Shown one piece after another: positions 9,664 through 17,404 of a DNA stretch of 64,000 nucleotides. A model generated the notes under the pieces. The model did no database searches. It saw only the letters and a program-made list of their open reading frames with translations, and was not told where the DNA came from. Source of the stretch: Nitrospiraceae bacterium (GTDB lineage Bacteria > Nitrospirota > Nitrospiria > Nitrospirales > UBA8639); assembly GCA_020632635.1 (NCBI GenBank), contig JACKFE010000002.1:650657-714656 (forward strand), written 5' to 3'. Numbering within the stretch: the stretch's first letter is position 1; every line of letters starts with the position of its first letter. The translations under genes were made by a program, and so were the position numbers.

Positions 9664-9764
9664 ATGAAGCGGCGCGAACGCGGAAAGGTATCCAATTGTA
9701 GAATGAACCAGAGGAGGAGCAGCGCGTAACAGGACCGGACGACTTCCGTGAGGGAGAAGGGCAT
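9664..9764 (-). pseudogene. Truncated avd copy (DGR accessory gene remnant)
   Basis: Starting at an ATG at 9764, about 33 codons match the start of the intact avd gene: both contain LLLWFILQLDTFPRSRRF. At DNA level 9664-9714 is identical to 11660-11710 over 51 bases. Beyond that the frame runs into the REP-like repeats and becomes nonsense (YTSKDRRTC...RQAQGER). The upstream part is diverged and carries small indels relative to avd. This is the 5' end of a second avd gene, so a second DGR cassette, or a partial duplication of this one, once lay here and was broken. Confidence 0.8.
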
Positions 9765-10213
9765 CGTTGAGTTCTTCCTGCCCAGGTTGTGGGATATGTA
9801 CTACCGGCTTTGACTCACTCTCCCTTTTTAGACAGAGGACTGAGGTGAGGATGAACGCGTCCAACTTGAAACCCAACGCGTTGGAACAATGGGTGATCTT
9901 TCCCCCCTCATCGTCACGTGTCGTTCTTCTTCGGAATCAACCTCCCCATCGGGAAGGAGAAATCAATACAGCATTGATCAGTCTCCCCTGCACACCGTGA
10001 CGTTTCGGGGGAAAACCGCCTCACCGAACTCAAGCAGCGCTTGGGGCTGGCAGAGCCCTCCACCAGCCCCAATTCGCCTCACCCCAGGCTCTCTATTCGG
10101 CGTTCCCATGTGAATGAGAGGCCGGGAAGCAGGCTCATGGACACCCGCTGGTCACACCTGATACATCCGTAGACGCATCAGCCCTGGACGCGGCCATAGG
10201 CCGTGCGGGCGGA
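9765..10213. other. Gene-free stretch downstream of the DGR template
   Basis: No credible coding sequence is visible. The stretch holds one strong inverted repeat (10041-10072) and, next to the TR, a minus-strand tail encoding SARTAYGRVQG then stop. That tail continues the TR reading frame and suggests the TR was once copied from the end of a target gene. Confidence 0.6.
10041..10072 (-). terminator. Strong hairpin downstream of RT/TR
   Basis: TTGGGGCTGG (10041-10050) pairs perfectly with CCAGCCCCAA (10063-10072) around a 12-nt loop that itself contains a GAG/CTC pairing. It lies about 140 nt past the 3' end of the TR on the transcribed strand. There is no clear U-tract. It could end the avd-RT-TR transcript or protect its 3' end. 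Confidence 0.5.
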
Positions 10214-10321
10214 CTGGGCCAAACGGAACCCGATGTTGTTGATCCGGGCGTCAGTCGTGTTCCTGTTCCGGTTCGATGTACGCAGATTCTCCGGTTTGTT
10301 GTTCCAGGAGCCGCCACGAAT
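10214..10321 (-). repeat. DGR template repeat (TR)
   Basis: This 108-nt segment reads on the minus strand as a non-expressed 36-codon version of the FGE-domain tail: IRGGSWNNKPENLRTS then NRNRNTTDARINNIGFRLAQ. It is rich in AAC codons (seven, plus AAA and AAT), the typical DGR template pattern because adenines are the mutated positions. It begins on the A of the RT stop codon, so it forms the immediate 3' extension of the RT gene. It matches the C-termini of the proteins at 11977 and 61044 (RGG-W...P...LR...IGFRLAQ). It is one codon shorter than both VRs, so it is not their exact donor. No hairpin like those beside the VRs follows it, consistent with a protected template. Confidence 0.88.
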
Positions 10322-11403
10322 CATGCGGGAACCGTCCTTTGGCCCGCTCCCCTCATAAACACAGCCTGGGAGAATAACACCCGTCGAAGACCGTCAGTGT
10401 CCGCATGCTTCGCATGGCCGATCCAACTCTGAGTCGACGCGAGAACCTTGCTCCATGCCAACCGGCCGGCTCCATACGCCCGTGCCATTCGACGAAGCTT
10501 GCGGGCAAAGTGGTGTCCATTATCATTACGCAGCCGACGCCGCCGGGGATACACCACATAGCCGAGGAGATTTAGCCCGTGGGCTACATGCGTAATATGC
10601 GCCTTGTTGGGGTGAAGAATTAAGCGGTCAGTCGCCAGCCCATCACGGACGGCTGCCCGAATGTCGGCCAAGCGCAACTTATCATGATCCAACACCACCA
10701 TATCGTCCACATACCGCAGGTAAGGACGAATCTGTAACGCCTGTTTAATGAAATGATCAAGATCGTCCAGATACAGATTGGCAAAGAACTGACTGGTTAG
10801 ATTGCCAATGGGAATCCCGACACAGCGGGTCAATGGCGTGAACAGGTCATCCCCTGGGAAGTAGCCACACGCGGAATCGGTGTGGGGTGAGCCATCAATA
10901 ATCCGGTCTAGGAGGGCTAAGACCCTGGCATCTTTAATTCGTCGACGAAGTTTTTCTTTGAGCCGATCATGATCGATCGACGGGAAGTAATGCCGAACGT
11001 CCATTTTTAACACATACCGGTAAGTCCGGCACCAGGCCTGATACCGATCCACCGCCGCATGCACCCCCTTCCCCTGCCGACAAGCATAGGAGTCGGTAAT
11101 AAACGTGCGGTCGAGCCTGGGCTCAATCAGTTGCATCACAGCATGATGCACGACCCGGTCACGAAAAGGGGCCGCGGCAATCACCCGAGGCTTCCGGTCA
11201 TAAATGGTAAAGAGCCGATACGTGCCAGGGTGATACGTTCCCGACTGAAGGTCCCGTTGCAACCGCAACAATTCGGGTTCCAATTGCAGGCCAAATTCCG
11301 CGACTCCCGGCCGTCGGGCTTTGCCCCGCCGGGCCTTTCGGTAGGCGGCCAGAAGATTTTCAAAACTCACCAGCTGAGGCCACACATCTCCCAGCCGTTT
11401 CAT
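10321..11403 (-). CDS. DGR reverse transcriptase
   Basis: The protein has 360 residues with the RT palm motifs in order: KMDVRHYFPSID (catalytic Asp135), GIPIGNLTSQFFANLYL (196-212) and YVDD (231-234). The I-G-x-x-x-S-Q form of motif 4 is characteristic of DGR reverse transcriptases, whereas group II intron enzymes have QGxxxSP. It lacks maturase, HNH and retron-type C-terminal features. It would copy the TR RNA with errors at adenines, together with Avd, and the cDNA would replace a VR. The start overlaps the avd stop by four bases (ATGA), indicating translational coupling, and the TR begins at its stop codon. All catalytic residues are present, so the enzyme is probably functional. Confidence 0.95.
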   Translation of the reverse strand: MKRLGDVWPQLVSFENLLAAYRKARRGKARRPGVAEFGLQLEPELLRLQRDLQSGTYHPGTYRLFTIYDRKPRVIAAAPFRDRVVHHAVMQLIEPRLDRTFITDSYACRQGKGVHAAVDRYQAWCRTYRYVLKMDVRHYFPSIDHDRLKEKLRRRIKDARVLALLDRIIDGSPHTDSACGYFPGDDLFTPLTRCVGIPIGNLTSQFFANLYLDDLDHFIKQALQIRPYLRYVDDMVVLDHDKLRLADIRAAVRDGLATDRLILHPNKAHITHVAHGLNLLGYVVYPRRRRLRNDNGHHFARKLRRMARAYGAGRLAWSKVLASTQSWIGHAKHADTDGLRRVLFSQAVFMRGAGQRTVPA

Positions 11404-11759
11404 GACGAGGCCTCCATGGATTCCCGACTGCGGCGCCAGCCGCCGATCTGACGTCCCAAGTCATCCAGCAGCTTGGCGCCATGTTCGTATTTGCGAGTGG
11501 TCACCACTTTCAACTCATGCGCCACACGCCAGAGATGCCGCACCACTTCCAGGCGAAGGTTGGCGTGAGACAACGCCTGGTCTTTCTGTCGGCTGTAGGC
11601 CGCTTCCACCAGCCGCTCCAAAACCTCCAGCACCCCGGCTTCCATCCGTTCTCCCAGCGTGAAGCGGCGCGAACGCGGAAAGGTATCCAATTGTAGAATG
11701 AACCAGAGGAGCAGCTCATGACAGGCCTGCACAGCTTGCGGGACAGGAGAGGGAGACAT
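11400..11759 (-). CDS. avd: DGR accessory variability determinant (Avd)
   Basis: This 119-residue, helix-rich, basic protein contains LLLWFILQLDTFPRSRRFTL and then GERMEAGVLEVLERLVEA, the conserved core of the Avd/S23-like four-helix bundle. Avd forms a pentamer that binds nucleic acid and the RT and is needed for template copying in the Bordetella phage system. It lies between the target gene and the RT, and its stop overlaps the RT start. A truncated second copy is found at 9664-9764. Confidence 0.9.
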   Translation of the reverse strand: MSPSPVPQAVQACHELLLWFILQLDTFPRSRRFTLGERMEAGVLEVLERLVEAAYSRQKDQALSHANLRLEVVRHLWRVAHELKVVTTRKYEHGAKLLDDLGRQIGGWRRSRESMEASS

Positions 11760-11827
11760 GAAATCCTCGCCGATCTTTCAGCCTAAATGGATAAGAACAG
11801 CCGACCTTCCGTTTCCTTCTTGCGTAG

Positions 11828-11848
11828 CGACGGGTCGATGACCCGTCG
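11828..11848. other. Hairpin between avd and target gene
   Basis: CGACGGGTC (11828-11836), loop GAT, GACCCGTCG (11840-11848): a perfect 9-bp stem with a 3-nt loop. It lies in the 217-nt interval between avd and the target gene, on the side distal to VR1, and has the same design as the hairpin at 11907. Confidence 0.6.
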
Positions 11849-11906
11849 TCTTCGACCATATCGCCTCTGAAATCGTCAAACTATTTGGTGTCGCCCCCCC
11901 CAAGAC

Positions 11907-11927
11907 AGACGCCCCACCGGGGCGTCT
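11907..11927. other. VR1-associated hairpin (candidate DGR target-recognition cruciform)
   Basis: AGACGCCCC (11907-11915), loop ACC, GGGGCGTCT (11919-11927): a perfect 9-bp stem. It lies about 60 nt beyond the LAQ codons of VR1. The VR2 gene has the same element (60971-60998) at the same distance, joined to its VR by a matching tract (GACATTCGGAAGAGA, GGGTAAAAG). DGR targets are known to need a hairpin/cruciform downstream of the VR; a terminator role is the alternative. Confidence 0.65.
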
Positions 11928-11976
11928 CTACAAGACATTCGGAAGAGAAAAGGGTAAAAGAATAAAGAGCCAAGGG

Positions 11977-14691
11977 CTAGGGAGTGTCCTGGGCAAGACG
12001 AAACCCGATGTCGTAGTTCCGGTCAACTGTCGCGTACCAGTACCGGTACGACGATCGAAGGTCCACCGGATTGCTGTTGATCCAGCCACCGCCCCGAATC
12101 ACGGGCTCGCCGCAGTCACCACCTTCTAACCAGGCTCTTCCATTGTCCGGTGCATCCTTATAGTTCTCATGCCAGCAATCCTCCACCCATTCCCACACAT
12201 TCCCTGACATATCCTTGAGTTTAAAACCATTGGCCTGTTTGCTCCCCACCTCGGCGGTCTGATTGGTTTTATAAACCGCATAATTTGCGAGCTCACTTTC
12301 GTCCGAGGTTCCCGCCCATGTTTCCTGTTTGCTCCCGCTGCGCGCGGCATATTCCCATTCGGCTTCGGTGGGCAGCCGGTACAACTTTCCGGTGGCCTGT
12401 GACAGCCAAGCAGCATAGGCCTGTGCATCATCCCAGGACACATTGATCACCGGTCGTCGGCCACGTCCCCAGGTTTCATCTCTCGGATTGTAGGAATCCG
12501 CAGTGAGTTTCACAAATTGATCGTACTCATCAAACGTCACCTCATGTTGACTCAATTGAAACGATGCAATCTTTACCGGACGAACGGGTTTTTCCGCTTC
12601 ACGCCCCAAACCTTCGGCATCACCCATTTGAAATTCGCCATCAGGAATCTGGACCATATCCGGTTCACGGATCTCCACGAGGTGCAAGCGGGCCTGCACG
12701 ATCGACCAGGCATAGGACACGGTCACTCCAGCGTGCCCTAGCCAGACGATGGGGCCACCAATCAGCAGGAGGACCAGGAGGCTGCCGATGGTCGTGAGCA
12801 CACAGGCTTTGGTTTTTCGGTGTTGACTGGCCCTGACATAATCCTGCTCCTTCTGGGAGAAGGCCTCTGGCTTTTTCTTGAGCCATTCCATAGCCTCGAC
12901 CAGAGGCCGACCCCTAAGCAGCAAGTCGGCGCTGGGATGGCTTGGATCCCAGTCCTTGATTGAGAGCCCCAGGCGCTGTTGCCAGGCGAGGAACTGCCGG
13001 TCACCGTCTACCCAACTTTTGAGTTGCCCCCACTGCCGGATCAAGGCTTCATGCGAGACTTCCACCGTTTTCTCAGCGCTGCCGGTCACGTGAGAGGTCA
13101 CCAGCAAACGTTCGTCGGCCAGCGTCTTCACGAGTGGTTGCAGGCCCTCGCCCAGTTCCGCGAAGGTGGCTCGGCGTCTGGTGTCCGCTTCCCCCTCCCC
13201 TGGCCGCACGAGGCGCAGAAAGATGTGCTGAATGCTCCGTTGATCTTCCGGGCTGGCCTTCTCGTAGAGGGCTTGCGCTTTCTTGGCGATCGCCCCTTCC
13301 AACTGACCCATCTCACGGTAGGCCTCGTGATGCATCAGCCCTCCGCGTCGCTGCTCCCAGAGTTGGCGCAAGACAAATTCCAGTAAGGGCAAATGCCCTG
13401 GTTCATCACCGGCCTGCTCCAACAGCAGGTCCACCAGGCCGGCTTCAAATGTGAGCCCCACCAGCTTAGCGGGCTCTTCAATGGCCAAGCGCAATTCTTC
13501 CCTAGTCATCGGTCCGATCAGCACCTGGGCCTCTTGCACCCGATCCGACAACGGCCGGTAGGCGGTAATGGCCCGGCCGAAAAAATCTCCCCGGAGCGTC
13601 AAGACGACATGCAGCTTTCCTGTTTCCGTGGCCTCCAACACCTGATCCATGAAAGTGCGGCGCGCCCGCGTATCCTGACACAGCGTATAGAGTTCTTCCC
13701 ATTGATCCACGATGAGAAGCAACCGATCGGTCCCCGGCTGCTTGTCGAGAATACGCTCAACCACATCGCGCAACGTGATGGAGGGTCGTTTGGAATCCTC
13801 GGGAAGCATGGCATCGGCCATATCGTTAATTTCTTGCAACCGTTTGGTTTCGGTCATGTCTGGCTCGAGAAAGGGCATGAGGCCGGCTGCAAGGGCGCGC
13901 ACCGGCCGATCGGTGGGCATCATGGTGACCACCTCCCATACCTGCTCACGACTGTGGCGCAGCGCCGGCACGAGGCCGGCACGCACCACGGACGACTTCC
14001 CGCTGCCGGAGGCCCCCACGACGGCCACCAGCTGATGCTGATGGATCTTTTGTGCCAGTTGGGTGATATCCTTGGCTCGTCCAAAAAAGAACGGGGCATC
14101 TTCCTCCCGGAAATAGAGCAGCCCCCGATACGGGCAGATCGTGCTCCGCGTCTCTTGGACCGCAACTTGGACCTCAGGGCCTGGCGGCTCCCCCTGGGCG
14201 GCCTTCTGAAGAATGGTGAGGAGGACGGGATCGTCAGGACGGCTGCGCAAATCGACCCAGGTTTGTTGACTCAGGAAACCGAGCGGCGGTTCTGCGCCGG
14301 GTAGCAGAACAGGAATGACCGGAAATGTTTGGCCCTGCTTCTCTACCGTGACCTGACGTTGCAGAGCCAGATATTGCTCGCGCTGCTGCCACGGACCCAT
14401 CTCCCCTGGCCCAAGGCAGACGGCCACCGCACGACAGTAGGCCAGGGTCGACTCTAAGGCCTCGAGCCAGGACTGCCCAGGCGCGAGATACCAGCGGTCG
14501 AGAAAGACGTGAAGGCCCTGATCGCGTAACCGACAGGCGAGCGCCTCTACCTGCGCATGATCGCGCCAATGATAACTCAGAAAGATATCGAAAGGCTGAG
14601 ATGGCTTATTCATGTGAGTTGGCCCATTTGGCCCCAGGCTCTTAGTCATCGATTGCCGAATACGGCCACAGCGCCATTGACAGACGGACAT
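11977..14691 (-). CDS. DGR target 1: TIR - STAND ATPase - TM - FGE-sulfatase/lectin-like protein
   Basis: This protein has 904 residues. A TIR domain (about 33-160, FDIFLSYHWRDHAQVEALA) is followed by an nSTAND1-type ATPase with PYRGLLYF/FFFGR entry (188-205), Walker A GASGSGKSS (226-234), Walker B LLLIVDQWEE (324-333) and a helical winged region to about 600. One membrane helix (629-653) has basic residues before it. A formylglycine-generating-enzyme-type C-type-lectin fold (677-904) ends in VR1. The start is uncertain: MNKPSQ at 14613 sits just before the TIR and is the better biological start, while 14691 gives the longest frame and has GGAA nearby. TIR domains commonly cleave NAD or signal, STAND ATPases are ligand-triggered oligomerising switches, and the VR domain would be the variable ligand-binding head. 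The gene heads the avd-RT-TR unit. Confidence 0.92.
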   Translation of the reverse strand: MSVCQWRCGRIRQSMTKSLGPNGPTHMNKPSQPFDIFLSYHWRDHAQVEALACRLRDQGLHVFLDRWYLAPGQSWLEALESTLAYCRAVAVCLGPGEMGPWQQREQYLALQRQVTVEKQGQTFPVIPVLLPGAEPPLGFLSQQTWVDLRSRPDDPVLLTILQKAAQGEPPGPEVQVAVQETRSTICPYRGLLYFREEDAPFFFGRAKDITQLAQKIHQHQLVAVVGASGSGKSSVVRAGLVPALRHSREQVWEVVTMMPTDRPVRALAAGLMPFLEPDMTETKRLQEINDMADAMLPEDSKRPSITLRDVVERILDKQPGTDRLLLIVDQWEELYTLCQDTRARRTFMDQVLEATETGKLHVVLTLRGDFFGRAITAYRPLSDRVQEAQVLIGPMTREELRLAIEEPAKLVGLTFEAGLVDLLLEQAGDEPGHLPLLEFVLRQLWEQRRGGLMHHEAYREMGQLEGAIAKKAQALYEKASPEDQRSIQHIFLRLVRPGEGEADTRRRATFAELGEGLQPLVKTLADERLLVTSHVTGSAEKTVEVSHEALIRQWGQLKSWVDGDRQFLAWQQRLGLSIKDWDPSHPSADLLLRGRPLVEAMEWLKKKPEAFSQKEQDYVRASQHRKTKACVLTTIGSLLVLLLIGGPIVWLGHAGVTVSYAWSIVQARLHLVEIREPDMVQIPDGEFQMGDAEGLGREAEKPVRPVKIASFQLSQHEVTFDEYDQFVKLTADSYNPRDETWGRGRRPVINVSWDDAQAYAAWLSQATGKLYRLPTEAEWEYAARSGSKQETWAGTSDESELANYAVYKTNQTAEVGSKQANGFKLKDMSGNVWEWVEDCWHENYKDAPDNGRAWLEGGDCGEPVIRGGGWINSNPVDLRSSYRYWYATVDRNYDIGFRLAQDTP
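11989..12099 (-). repeat. Variable repeat VR1 (end of TIR-STAND-FGE gene)
   Basis: These 37 codons encode IRGGGWINSNPVDLRSS then YRYWYATVDRNYDIGFRLAQ. Compared with the local TR, many AAC codons have become TAC or GAC, AGG has become TGG and ACG has become GCG, as expected from adenine mutagenesis. There are also non-adenine differences and one extra codon after the Trp, so this VR was not copied from the present TR. The invariant GC-rich end (IGFRLAQ) would act as the initiation-of-mutagenic-homing region. Confidence 0.85.
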
Positions 14692-14918
14692 TTCCAGCTA
14701 CCTGGTAGATGACCGGGCCAGGCTCTAACTCTTCGCACACAATACCACTGGACAGGCTCGCTCCCTTAGCTGAGCCTATTTGGCCAGATCCCACCAATAA
14801 CTTCAACCGTTTTTTCTCGGATCCTTGTTGGCAGGATGTGGTGCGGCTCATTCAGACCGCTGCACCTATAAGGGAATGGAGAGAACGCCCGAAACCGGGG
14901 AGAAGCTGACGGAAGGGG

Positions 14919-16397
14919 TTACGGGCCTGCGGTCACGTGAGTCAAGTGGTCTGACTCCCACCCGCCACCCACGGCTTTGAAGAGGGCGACCATATCGGTG
15001 AGACGAGCCCGTTCGGTTTGCACCACTCCCAATTCGGCGGCCAAGAGCGTGCGTTGGGCATCTAACACTTCGAGATAGGTCACCAGTCCCTTGTGATAGC
15101 GAATGTCGGCCAACTCTCGCGATGCCCGCGCGGCGGAGACTTGTTGTCGTTGACTGGCCAGTTGTTCTTCCCGTGTTTGCAGGGCCACGAGCACATCCGC
15201 CACTTCCCGAAACGCATTGAGGATCGTTTGTTGGTACTCCTCCAACATTTGCTGATATCGTGTTTCCGCCACTTCCAAGCGAGCCATATTGATATAGCCT
15301 TCAAAGATTGGCAAGGTCACGGACGGCCCAATCGTCAGATTGCGGCTGCCCCACTTGAACCATTGCGTGAATTCACTGGTTTGAACGCCTCCGTTCCCCG
15401 TAATCGACAGACTTGGGAAAAAATACGCTCGAGCCTCGCCAATCCGCGCATTGGCGGCTTTGAGCCTCGCTTCTTGTTCCAAGATATCAGGACGGCGTTG
15501 GAGAAGCTCCGAGGGCAACCCGACCGGAATGACCGGCTGCACCACCACGTCTCGTAATGGCTTGCGAGCGATAACGAGGGTCCCAGGCGTAGCCCCCACT
15601 AATACTTCAAGTTGGTGCAGCACAACGGCCCGCTGACGACGAAGCTCTGGAATTTGGGAAGCCGTGTGAGCCACCAAGGCTTCTTCGCGCGTGACATCCA
15701 GGTCGGACACCAGGCCGGCTTGTGCACGAGTCCGAATGATGGATAAGGCATCTTGCTGAAGAGTGAGGTTTCGCCGCGCAATTTCGACCTGCTCGTCCAA
15801 TTCGCGCAGTTGAAAATACGTCTGTCCGACTTGGCTGATCAAGCTCAACATGACGGCCCGTCGAGTCATTTCGCTTGAGACCGCTTCTGCGGCAAAGGCC
15901 TCTTGGCCACGCCGGATACGGCCCCATAAATCCAGCTCCCATCGCAAGTCAATCCCGGCACGCCAGAGATCGAAATTGGCCCCTGGCGGGGCGAACCCCT
16001 GCGGTGCCCCACTGGTGGGGGCGACCAAAATCGTTTCGGATCGCCGGGTTCGGGAATAGCCTCCATCCACGGAGAAATTGGGATACAGCCCGGCCCCTGC
16101 CCCATACGCAATGGCCCGAGCTTCCAGCACTCGAAGGCCGGCTTTCCGAAGATCATGGTTGCGATCCAACGCCTGCCCGATCAATTCATTCAACTCGTCG
16201 TTGGCAAACGTTCGCCACCAATCCGCTTCCGGGACCTGACCGATGGTTATGGGCAAATACGAGGAGGATCCCTCTAAGGTCATGTCATTCCAATTCTCAG
16301 GTGGATGGATATCCGGCTGCTGATACTCTGGTCCCATCACACACCCCAGCCACAACAGTGCCATCATGAGCACCACGGCGCCTTTCACTTCTTTCAT
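14919..16397 (-). CDS. Outer-membrane efflux lipoprotein (NodT/OprM family)
   Basis: This 492-residue protein has a signal peptide ending in the lipobox L-G-C (MMALLWLGCVMGPEYQQP), and the following G-P-x-Y-x-x-P is typical of lipidated outer-membrane factors. Two OEP repeats follow, each with long amphipathic helices (for example ELDEQVEIARRNLTLQQDAL) and the conserved LPSELLQRRPDILEQEARL. It forms the trimeric outer-membrane channel of a tripartite exporter. It is the last gene of the tetR-permease-ATPase-adaptor-OMF operon, with its start overlapping the adaptor's stop by four bases. The 227 bp separating it from the DGR target gene hold nothing recognisable. Confidence 0.93.
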   Translation of the reverse strand: MKEVKGAVVLMMALLWLGCVMGPEYQQPDIHPPENWNDMTLEGSSSYLPITIGQVPEADWWRTFANDELNELIGQALDRNHDLRKAGLRVLEARAIAYGAGAGLYPNFSVDGGYSRTRRSETILVAPTSGAPQGFAPPGANFDLWRAGIDLRWELDLWGRIRRGQEAFAAEAVSSEMTRRAVMLSLISQVGQTYFQLRELDEQVEIARRNLTLQQDALSIIRTRAQAGLVSDLDVTREEALVAHTASQIPELRRQRAVVLHQLEVLVGATPGTLVIARKPLRDVVVQPVIPVGLPSELLQRRPDILEQEARLKAANARIGEARAYFFPSLSITGNGGVQTSEFTQWFKWGSRNLTIGPSVTLPIFEGYINMARLEVAETRYQQMLEEYQQTILNAFREVADVLVALQTREEQLASQRQQVSAARASRELADIRYHKGLVTYLEVLDAQRTLLAAELGVVQTERARLTDMVALFKAVGGGWESDHLTHVTAGP

Positions 16398-17404
16398 GGT
16401 GTCCCCTGTGGCTCCTGAGTGGAGGTGCCTGATATCGGACTACCTATGCCAGACGGCGGCCCTCCCATCACCGGCTCCCCGGCCGACTCGATATACACAT
16501 CCACCTGTTGGCCGACATACACAGGAAAGGACGGCTTTTCAAATTGATAGATCACTTGCAGCACCCGTGTATCCACTCGCTCCCGGTTATCTCCGGTGAG
16601 CGACCGCTTGGGCACAATATAGGGTTCGATCCGGTCAAAGGTCAGAGGAATGGCTTTGTCCGTATAGCCTTTCAAATACGCGATGGCCGGACTTCCAGGC
16701 ACGACCTGCGGCGCATTCACTTCATCGATATCGGCTCGAACCTGCAAGGTGTCCGTATCGCCCAACAACAGTAAGGGATCGGCCGCATTCACCATGGCAT
16801 ATTCTCCGGCACGGAGATTCACCTGCAGAATGGTGCCATCTCGGGGCGCTCGCACCGTCAAGCGTTTCAGATTCGCCTCGACTTCATCACGCTGGGCTCT
16901 GGCTAACTGAAGATCCGCCCGGGCTCGGATGAGACTTCGTTTTGCGGCTTCGACTTCGTGCCACTTTCGTTTGACATCATCTTCGCTCACCGCGCGACGG
17001 TCCTTGACGGCCTGCAAGCGGCGCAATTGATCCTGCACATCTTGGAGATGAATATCTTGCTCGGCGATTTTCGCGGCAGCCGAAGGCAGGGCATCGGTTT
17101 TCGTATTCAGCTCGGCTCGAAGATCCCGGTCATCGAGTTGGAACAAGGGGTCGCCTTTGCTAACCCGATCCCCCACGATGACAAACACGGTCGTCACGAG
17201 CCCGGACACCGGAGGCGCAATGCGCACATTTTCATTGACGGCCTCAATAATCCCGGCAGCGGCCACTGTCGATGCATAGGGGCTGGTGGGTGGGGGCTCG
17301 GTCGGTGGGGGCGGAACCATTTTATGATTCGCCCCCCACAAGGTCATGAGGGTCAACACAAAGCCGCCCACGGCCAACCAGACACTCACCCGGCGAAAGA
17401 TCAT
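16394..17404 (-). CDS. Periplasmic adaptor (HlyD/MFP family) of ABC exporter
   Basis: The protein has 336 residues. An N-terminal membrane anchor (about 7-25) is followed by a biotinyl-lipoyl half-motif (APPVSGLVTTVFVIVGDRVSKGDPLF), a coiled-coil hairpin (about 85-175) and the returning half (RAPRDGTILQVNLRAGE). A beta-barrel and membrane-proximal region with Pro/Gly-rich C-terminus complete the protein. It bridges the inner-membrane permease and the outer-membrane factor. It overlaps both neighbours by four bases. The arrangement and the DevC-like permease suggest a DevBCA/MacAB-type exporter; the substrate is unknown. Confidence 0.92.
   Translation of the reverse strand: MIFRRVSVWLAVGGFVLTLMTLWGANHKMVPPPPTEPPPTSPYASTVAAAGIIEAVNENVRIAPPVSGLVTTVFVIVGDRVSKGDPLFQLDDRDLRAELNTKTDALPSAAAKIAEQDIHLQDVQDQLRRLQAVKDRRAVSEDDVKRKWHEVEAAKRSLIRARADLQLARAQRDEVEANLKRLTVRAPRDGTILQVNLRAGEYAMVNAADPLLLLGDTDTLQVRADIDEVNAPQVVPGSPAIAYLKGYTDKAIPLTFDRIEPYIVPKRSLTGDNRERVDTRVLQVIYQFEKPSFPVYVGQQVDVYIESAGEPVMGGPPSGIGSPISGTSTQEPQGTP

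Noticed and set aside
10135..10317. Minus-strand ORF overlapping the template repeat
   Set aside because: It reads the TR in the wrong frame; the AAC-rich in-frame reading and the match to VR1 and VR2 show this is a template, not a gene.
10321..11403. Group II intron or retron reverse transcriptase
   Set aside because: The motif is IGNLTSQ rather than QGxxxSP, there is no maturase or endonuclease domain, and avd and a TR are adjacent.
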